Below are positions 51,559 through 60,500 of a DNA stretch of 64,000 nt, one piece after another; positions within the stretch are counted from its first letter, which is position 1, and each line of letters starts with the position of its first letter. Under the pieces are notes generated by a model that saw only the letters and a program-made list of their open reading frames with translations, did no database searches and was not told the origin of the DNA. A program made the position numbers and the translations under genes. This DNA is from Struthio camelus (lineage: Eukaryota; Chordata; Aves; Struthioniformes; Struthionidae), in the NCBI RefSeq assembly GCF_040807025.1, contig NC_090943.1:27619213-27683212 (forward strand), given 5' to 3'.

Positions 51559-54500
51559 GCATATAATGTTTTTGTGCTCAAGTCATTAATTTATATGTAG
51601 ATGGCTTTATGATCTTTACTCTTGCGTGCCTTCAGCATTGTTGTTTATAACGCGCAGTAATGACTGAAATACTCATTGAAAGTTTGTTGTCTTCAGGATA
51701 ATGTTCTTCTTTTAATGAATATATATGTGTGCCATTACCAAAGGTATGAACAGTTTTATTTTAAATGGTATATATTGTTTAAATACCCAGAAGTCAGCTA
51801 TGGTAGGCTACTACAAAATCTTAGGAGTTTTTCTTTTAAAGTAAAATCCCGGGTGACAAACCAGACTTTTTTGAGCGATGTTGACTCTTTCATTGCGTGT
51901 TATGCTTAGTAGATTGGGATGCTGGATTGTGTACTGGGAGAGGTGACTGAAACAGTGAGGTATGATTCTGTCATAAATAATATGCATGATTTTAAGGAAG
52001 ACCATTCTCCTGAGTGTTGTCTATCTTCTGTGCTGCTGAACCTGTAATGAGACATAGCCACAATTTCCCTTCCAGAAAAAGGCAAAATCTTTATTTTAAA
52101 AGAAATCTTTTCTGTGAAACAGCGTGACCACTTTACTTTAGATGTAGTTCTGGTTTTGTTTTATATCGTTTTAGTTTGTCTTTATGACCCAGGCACAAAA
52201 CGTTAATCTGTGTCAGTCCTGTGAAGTACATTTCACTGGATATACGTTATATAAATACAAAATGTCTGAAGAGAGACTTTGTCTATTTCCCCATTAAACC
52301 AAGGTACTTGCGTTTGGCAGAGGGCGTACAGGAAATTCATGGTATTAAAATGTATACAAAACTATTTAATCAGTTAAGATTGTGCTTTCCTTTTATTTAT
52401 CTGTAGATACAAAAAGGTATTTCTCTGTCAAAAGACTGGAAATAGAAGTAAAGAACAGATCTTGGAAAACTAAAGTTCCTAAAATGTATTTGAAATCCAT
52501 AGTTTCTTTCCGAAGTCAGACTTATCACAGATTTTAAGGTCTTAAAATATATGAAACTTACAACAGTAAAGGTTGTCTTCCTACTTTAAACTTGAAAAAA
52601 TAATGAAAATATTTTCTCCAGTGTCCTTCCTGTATTGCGTGGAAGCTTTGACAAGATTTTTGTATGTGCATTTATTCAAAGTGTTATTTCAGATTAAACT
52701 TTTTCTCACTATTTCAGAATTAAAATTCAGAATTGAAATATTTAATTTTTTGAGATTTACCCTGTGAAGGAAGGCTCTTAAATTTTGAGTCCCTCACCTA
52801 GTCTCAGTAATATTTACTTTTATGTTTAAAATAACTTCAGGTAATTCTATTTCCTTTTCTTTTTTATTTTTATTGTCATCTTTGTGTCATAAAAAGTTTA
52901 CTGTATAAAAACATTATGACACTAGACTGCTTGCACAGATCCATACATAATAGTCCCCATTAGTGTGATTACTTTTCATATACTTCAGGAAAGAAATATC
53001 GTTCTTGCTGCAAAACATTGTAAAGGAACCACTAAGCCCAATAAAGTGGTATATTCAATCACATGAGTCATTTAAAATGTGTTCCTTTTTAAATGCATGC
53101 TGGAGTGTCTTGTCATGTTTACTACTAATTCACTAGATCTTCTGTGACTCAGCTTTTAAGTTGCTGGGGACTTTGTGGCTTTGCTGTAATATACTGTACA
53201 ACTAGAACATAGTTGAACTAGTGTATCCCTTTAAAAAATGATTTAAAAACCTCAACCGTGATATAGCACACACAAGGGAATTTTGCAAGTGTAATTTAAT
53301 TCAGAAGGAATATAAATATGTACCAAATGTCCATTCTTTTTAAAAGTCGATGCTTATGGTCCAGTGACTGTCAAACCTGTATGTGGAAGTATCATTCTGT
53401 ATTGATTGATTTAACAGCTGGATAGTATCCTAAAGCCAAAGAGTAAAATAACTATGGAAAGGAGGATGCATTAAAGGAACCATGGAGGCAGTTCAGAAGA
53501 CTTTGCTAAAATTCTTCCCTTAATGAAACGCTGTTGCTGTTGGAAACTTCTGTTGCGATAGCGGCAATAGAAGCAGGATTCTAACCATTGTATGTGTATC
53601 TGGCTCTTACCATTTTGAAAACTCAAAGCTATCTAGTATTTTTTTGTTATTTTTTTCCCCTCTCATTGCACCATTTAATATCATCAGTCTTGCAAAGCAT
53701 TTTAAATGGATCAAGCAGCTCTTGACCACGGAGCACAAAATCAGCTGTAGAGGTGAGAAACTGAATTTAGAAGACATAGCTCTGTCTATTTTAACAATGT
53801 AATTAGTGTAGCTTATCCAAAAGTCGTCCTGGATAGACCATGGAAAGGATGTTGCACTTCATCTCGATCACGTGTGTCGTGTATTTGGGATCATTGATGC
53901 CTGTTACAGATGTTAAAATGAACTTTGTCTGCAACTCTGAAAGTAAGGTTTGCGTACAGGAATTTTTTCCTTGCACAGTTAGTCATGGTCAAAGCATATT
54001 TCTATTTTTGTAGTACAGAATCAAAAAAAAAAATTAGTTTGAAAGGGACCTCTGTAGGTCAATTAGTCCTCCCTACTCCAAGCAGGGCAGACTTCAAAGT
54101 TGCACTGGGTTGCACAGGGCCCTGTGCAGTTCAGTTCGGTTTTCACACTTTGTAAACATGTCTGTGAAATTGCTGTAAGGGACATATGTTCCTAAGACTA
54201 ATTTAACAAAAGAATTAAAAGTGAATGCAGCAGCATGATTACTATAGCATGTAAAACTCCCGACTTTACAAGTGTAATCCTGATGATAAAAGTTGGTAAC
54301 AATATTAATAGCTTTAATAGATTAACCGAAAAGCAAAAAGAAAATGATGCAAGACAAAAATTTAAATCCAACCATTTCTCAAAACATTCTTTTTATAATA
54401 CTGCATAAATTCTGTGCAATGCCTGCTGGATTACAATGATTTTTTTTTTCCCCCCACTGCCTGGCAAAGACTAAAGAAAAAGCTTTTGTTATGACTGAAG

Positions 54501-57500
54501 GCTGCTTTAACTAATTTTAAAGAATTACTGGGAAACCTGAAAAATTATTGTATTCAAAACATATTTAGAAGAATAACTCGTGGATGCTCCTGATTTGTTA
54601 CCTTTACACAAAGTCATGAGTATTTATCTATTCTGCCAAATTCAAAATTCTTCAAAGGAAAAAATAGAAATTCTTGTGGACCTTTGTCCAATCCTTGATA
54701 TTCAAGATAGTTATCTTAAGTTCATACATTTGTATGTGTGAAATTAGGTGCAGTGCAGCTCATTAAAAGAGTGGAAACAAGACCTCTTAACAAAACTGGC
54801 AATAGTACCAGAGCACGAGGGAAAATTTTCCAGTACTCTACAGCAACAAATACAGTATGGAATTACATTAGAGTTTTTTATTTTTTGCATCAAGTGATGT
54901 TTTATTCAAAATGAGAAAATAACTAGGGTGAATTCTCGTAGTCTACTTGCAGAAGGTATCCCAATGACTTTAAGCAGGAAAGAGTTGAATCCAGTTTAGC
55001 TGCTTGGAAGAAATTTAATATGTATCCCTAATATAAGCCGAAATTTCACAATTTTATTTTATTTTTTTATTTTTAACTGTGAGGAGGAATTATTCAACTG
55101 AAAATACCAGAGCTTTTGCCTTCTAATTTTATATATATAATAGTGCACTGTTTCTATATTTCTGACGTCCAACCTCATGGACAGACTAATTTTAATTTGG
55201 CTGGCTTGAAGGTTCTTCCAGGTAGCGTTCGGATGTTTTCCATCATAATCGCTAGCTCAGCGATGAAAGTCCTTAAGTGTTTGATAAGTATCACAATTTA
55301 ACAGCATTTTCAGACACTCAGAATAGCTCCACTTAAAATTAAGTAATACCAGCATCCTTCTCAACAACTGTTCCCTCCATGTGCTCATTTTAAGTGCAGT
55401 TGTAAAAGTGCTGAAAGTTTCATTTTTGTATTTCTCATATGCTTATATATTTTTGTTTACATTTATTTTTGTAGTATATTTTATTTATATGAGAATGCAA
55501 ATAGTTCTTGTTCTGAGGAACCTACTTTAAAAAAGTCCAAAGTGGAAAACATAGTTGAGGGGGAGAAGGAGGATATATTATTATGTTCTTCTGCTCGCAG
55601 AGAGACTAGCCTAGGACTGGTAGAATGAGCCAGGTCACTGGATGAACGATTGTTACAGAGGGAAACTGTTCCCTTGACACTGGATGATCTGAAAAAGGTA
55701 TGGTCAAAACATACACCGAAAAAGAGCATAGTTTTAAGAGAATCATCAGTGTCTGATGCCAGTCTTAACATACACAGTCTTGTTCAGTGAATGACTCTTT
55801 CCTTTCTCCTTTTAAATTGCAGTGGTCCCAACAATGCTGCAGGAGTCTGTTCTTCACACATCTGGGAAGGTTGATTAAAGTCTTGTATTGGGCTCATTAT
55901 CAAGTTATTCAGAGACACATGATACTCATCCAGCTGACTAGACTGCCAGATCTGGATTGAGGGGAAGGCTTGAAATGAAAAGAGCACTTAGTTGTTGATT
56001 AAACCATCTTTTAGGCCTGGCATACGGAGGGCAGGCATAGGTTCTTGATGGTTCTGGACTCTTCTTCAATGGTTGGCACAGTCAGACGAGAAAAATTGCT
56101 ACTTTGCCTGAGGAAAGGGGTATTAAGCCAGGAGGGTTTTTGTACAAAACTGTATGAAGAATAGTAATGGAAAATGATGAAGTTAGTCGGGATGGCGGAC
56201 CACTCACTGTGGTCCTCGTAGTGTGTTACCCTGTAGGGAACGTTATCCTGATAGCGATTCAGTATGCAGAAGACATTCTTGTCCTTACTAATTTTGGATC
56301 ACTGCTCAGAAACCTCCGTCTATGCTGATAAGATCAACTTGTGAATGAAAAAATGCTGGCCGAAGCTGTACCTGAGCCTTCTGGCAGTATTGTACAGTTT
56401 AACAGTTGAGTGTGCTTCACAGTTTAACAGTTGAGTGTGCTTCACAACCTCAGTGCCGTCTCCCTGGATGGAAGATGCATGTAATCCTGTTAAGTCCAGT
56501 CAGTCTCGGATTGCTTCCGGATTCCTTGTCGGTAGTAGGAATATCTTTTTGCAAGTAACGTGTTCCACAAGTTAGGGCTGGCTGAGACACTACTCCCAGT
56601 AACTGAGGAGCTGTTAAATATTTTATTCTCCCCCCCCCCCCCCCCCCGCTTACTGTCCTGTCTGCTTTAGAGCAGTGATGTGTCTACCTGGTTTTGAAGT
56701 CCCATAGGTTTAAAAAAAGATTCCACCTCCCAAGAATGTAGTCTGAGGCAGAGATGTGCCTTAGTCCACTGGACATGACCAGTTGCTCTCTAGATAGGAT
56801 CAAGTTATAGACAGTGCTCTGCTATTCAGAGTATCATGAGAATTATCTTTTCCTTGATATCACAAGGATCTGCTTTCATTTACTTTGTCTTTGAGCATGT
56901 GCAAACTGTAGGTTTTCAACAGAGAAAAACACTGAAGTTCTGAAAAGAAAAACTGTAAATTTCATCTGCATCTGAGTGTGCTTCAGCGTAGGCCAAGTAA
57001 GATTTCCCCCTCCTTTTCAGTTACCTCTCTGGGCTGCTGTAGGCTCTTGTATTTTTTGACTTCTGTTCTTGCGATGGCTGTGCAACGGGGAGGAGACAGC
57101 CCGATTGAAATGCAGAGTGATAGGTTGGGACTCTGAGGAGGTTCTTTGAGAGTAGATCCTGGGATCAGGAGTCAGGCAAAGAAACGGCTTTGAGAGTTGG
57201 GAGCCAGTGCGTATAGGTAGAAGAGATGAGATCAGTTTGTCTTTGAATAAGGGAGTGAATAGTCTTCAAGCACTGAAAAACAGCTGGAGGGTTGCAGAAG
57301 AGATGGAAAGACGGGTCTGATTGGCATGGCAGTGCTGTGATTTTGCAGGCAATTTTAATTCTACTATGTTTCCAGCCTTTTGAATGATGGGGTGGGAGGA
57401 AGGCTGTACTCTTAGTAATATTCCAGTATAATAATTTATGTGGATTAAAAGTTTTTCATGTCAGATCACTGAATGGTTTGGGCATTTGATACTTAGGAGA

Positions 57501-60500
57501 TTTAAACTGTAGGTAAAAAATATAATACATAATTTTTCCAGTTGTCAGGAACAGTGGAGTTTTCGTATCATTGCGCTCATTGGAAGACTGTATGTATAGT
57601 CTGCTGAGACAGTTTTCCTGTGGTCAGTTGTAGACTGGAGCAGACTGCAGTGGCACTTAGTGTCATGCAGATTGCAAGTATAACCACAGCTGTATAGTCA
57701 CAAATTACATAAAGTGTTACCACTATAGAAATAAAAACATACTTCCTCCATGGGGAGAGCAAGGACCCGACACAAGTTTATTGTATATTTTAATGCTTTT
57801 TTGGAACGTGAATATTTCATACATACTATATTATACATACTACATTTCATGCATACTATATTGTTTGTGTAGTCTTTTTTTTTTTGAAGTTCCAGGGTTG
57901 CAGCCTGAATTTACTGCCAGACAATGTTTTTAAACCAAAAAAAAAAAAATTTGCTTCTACAGTTTTTCATTTCATCGCTCTTGTCTACAGAGCTGCAGTT
58001 TCTTGGAGAATCTTATCATAGAGGATAACCAGTGCTCACTTTAGCATTTAATTTTACCTTTTTTAATTTGAGATATCAATTACTCTCTCATCTTACTTTA
58101 ATCTTATTGAATGGTGTATCTTGCTTACATACTAGCAATCAATTTCTCTGGTTTGCATTATCACATATTTATGTGCTTTATTCCTTTCAAAAGTTTAGAG
58201 CAATGGAGTTCTCCTGGAGATTGCATAATGGATAATATAATTATGGCTAAGGCAGAAGTTTCATTATGGCTACAAAACTAAAATGCATTTTAAGGCCTTG
58301 GAAATATCTGTAATACCTTCCAACTTCAGTTTCAGATGGCAATAATGTGATTGGAACGGAGGAGAACAGTTTTGACCGCAGCTATGTAAAAAAGAAATTG
58401 GAACATGGGCTTTCACGAATATGGCAGGTTTGTTTTTTACTATCTTATCCTAGTGGAAAATAAGCATTTAAAATACAGTTATTTTCTTACTGGTCTTTTT
58501 AAGGAGATCTCTCCAGGGAATTTAAGTGATTTGTTTTGAGCCAAATAAGTCAAAACCATGGACATTTCCTTTCCATGACTCAGTTACTATTTGGTCACTC
58601 TGCTTACAAACCTAGTCAAGATACCAAAACATAATACTATGACTCTCGACCTAAGCCCACTTCTCTCAACCTGCCTGCTGCCCCACAGCCTACTTTCTTC
58701 CCATACGCTTCTCTCTGTTAGCACAGTCATGCTGCTTATGGGTCTGTGTTTAGTTAAGGCCTCTTGAAATGAGTTTGTATCTGCCCTAGTATTTTAGTTT
58801 GCCGTTGCTCATGTTCGTTACAGTTTGCAAGGAGTGTAAGGGGTTCATAGGCCCCTCCTTCTACGTATGCTGTAGCATCTCTGAACTGCCCACAGCTTGG
58901 GATAGCTTGTGGGAGGTGTGGAAAGGGAAAAATGAAAAAACAAAACAACAGCAAAAAAACCCCTCCAAACCCCTGAATAAATAGAAAAATGAAAATGGAA
59001 GTACTGAAATTCAGAGCTAAAGAATAATCTTCTATAGCCATTCTGGTATAGCCAGAGCTTGTGAACCTGCCTCGTTTGATTACTAGATCACTTTGATTTC
59101 TTGCAATGCCCCAAATTTCAAATGATAAAGCTGCAATCCTTTTACATAGCAGAACTGTATTTGAAAGGTCTGTTTTTTCCAGTGGTTGTAAAGAGTTTAG
59201 GACTGACATTGCATTGTAGAGCATTAACGAAATGGATTACGGTACTAGTTAAGGAAGTCAACAGGAAATTACTCGCACTGCAGAAAATGGAGTGCTGCCC
59301 TTAATCCCAAAGAGAAGTTGAACGTGCAGACAAAGCACAAAGTACTAATGAACCAGGCATCTGAGCCTTTTGCCTTAATTTCCGTCTTGAGGGTATTAAG
59401 TATTACAAAACCTTATATTTTTGCGTAGGCATCTAACAAGGATTCAGTGCTGATTTTGAAATGTTTATGTTTTGTAGGATGTTCAACTGAAAGTGAAAAC
59501 GTATCTTCTGGGAACAGACCTGTCTAACTTCAAATATGATGACTTCATATTTGTACTTGATATTATCAGCAGGTATACTGATGTGGTCATAAGGCCAGTT
59601 ACGACGTGTGGACAAACTTGAGTTCTGATAAGACAGCATGGTTGACTAAGGCTGATGTTAACACCCTGATGTCAGCTTTGTTCATATGTACTGATACAGC
59701 ACGAGGAACGCTTCCTCTTTGTGTGGGAGTCTGTGCATGAGTGTCAGTCTGGTTTTGCTACCTGCTCCAAGGATATATTTGAAAGTGAGAGGAAACAAAG
59801 TGCTTTGCTGGTCAAGTTAGTACTTAGGTTCTGATATGATTTCAGTATTGGCCAGCCTTAAGATTTCAGCAGTGCAAATCTGACAGGTTAGATATTCCAA
59901 AAAGCTTCCACAGGATTCCTCAGTCAAGAGCAGCAAAAGAGTACAGTGTCACTAACCCGTGGAGCGTTGCATCCTTTTTCATAATTTTGATAATAAAATG
60001 ATGGATTCAAGCTATGACCTGTATGGCTTAACCTCATGTAATGGGATCCCAAACAGATATTTGTTTTGCTTTGCTTAAGGCTCTTTGTTCCTAAGTGTAT
60101 GCGATATTGTGATAGGATTTGGAGGAGAAATGAGACAGGGACTTCTGTGGAGTGAGTGTAGTTTTTGTAACTTACCTTTGGTCTTCTGGTTTTATGGAGA
60201 TGAGTATACTCTCCTGGTAATAAGTGAGGCTTGTGATTCTGCTTGGACACTAGTATTAATATGTCCGATTTTTCTCCAATATTGTTCAGGTAATTTTGAG
60301 TAGTTAAATTCTAAACTGTGTTTTATCATTATAGGCTGATGCAAGTTGGAGAAGAATTTTGTGGCAGTAAGTCTGAAGTTTTGCAAGAATCTATCAGAAA
60401 ACAAAGCGTTAACTATTTTAAAACATACCACAGGTGAGACCTACTGTCTGTGAAGTTGGACCAGTTTAATGACTCTCTGTTGGTTTTAGTTTTAAATGGT

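Larger units (their letters stand above)
51474..58335 (+). other. VPS50 intron 13
   Basis: 6.9 kb. Contains an A run plus (AT)n repeat (51512-51556), a second CR1 fragment (54016-54147), an 18-C run (56630-56647), a 25-bp tandem duplication (56394-56443) and a minus-strand block that reads like decayed coding sequence (about 55485-56450). Confidence 0.85.

Noticed and set aside
58754..59224. 156-codon minus-strand open frame in VPS50 intron 14
   Set aside because: Contains a low-complexity Phe/Leu stretch from an A-rich run and no recognised domain; likely chance.
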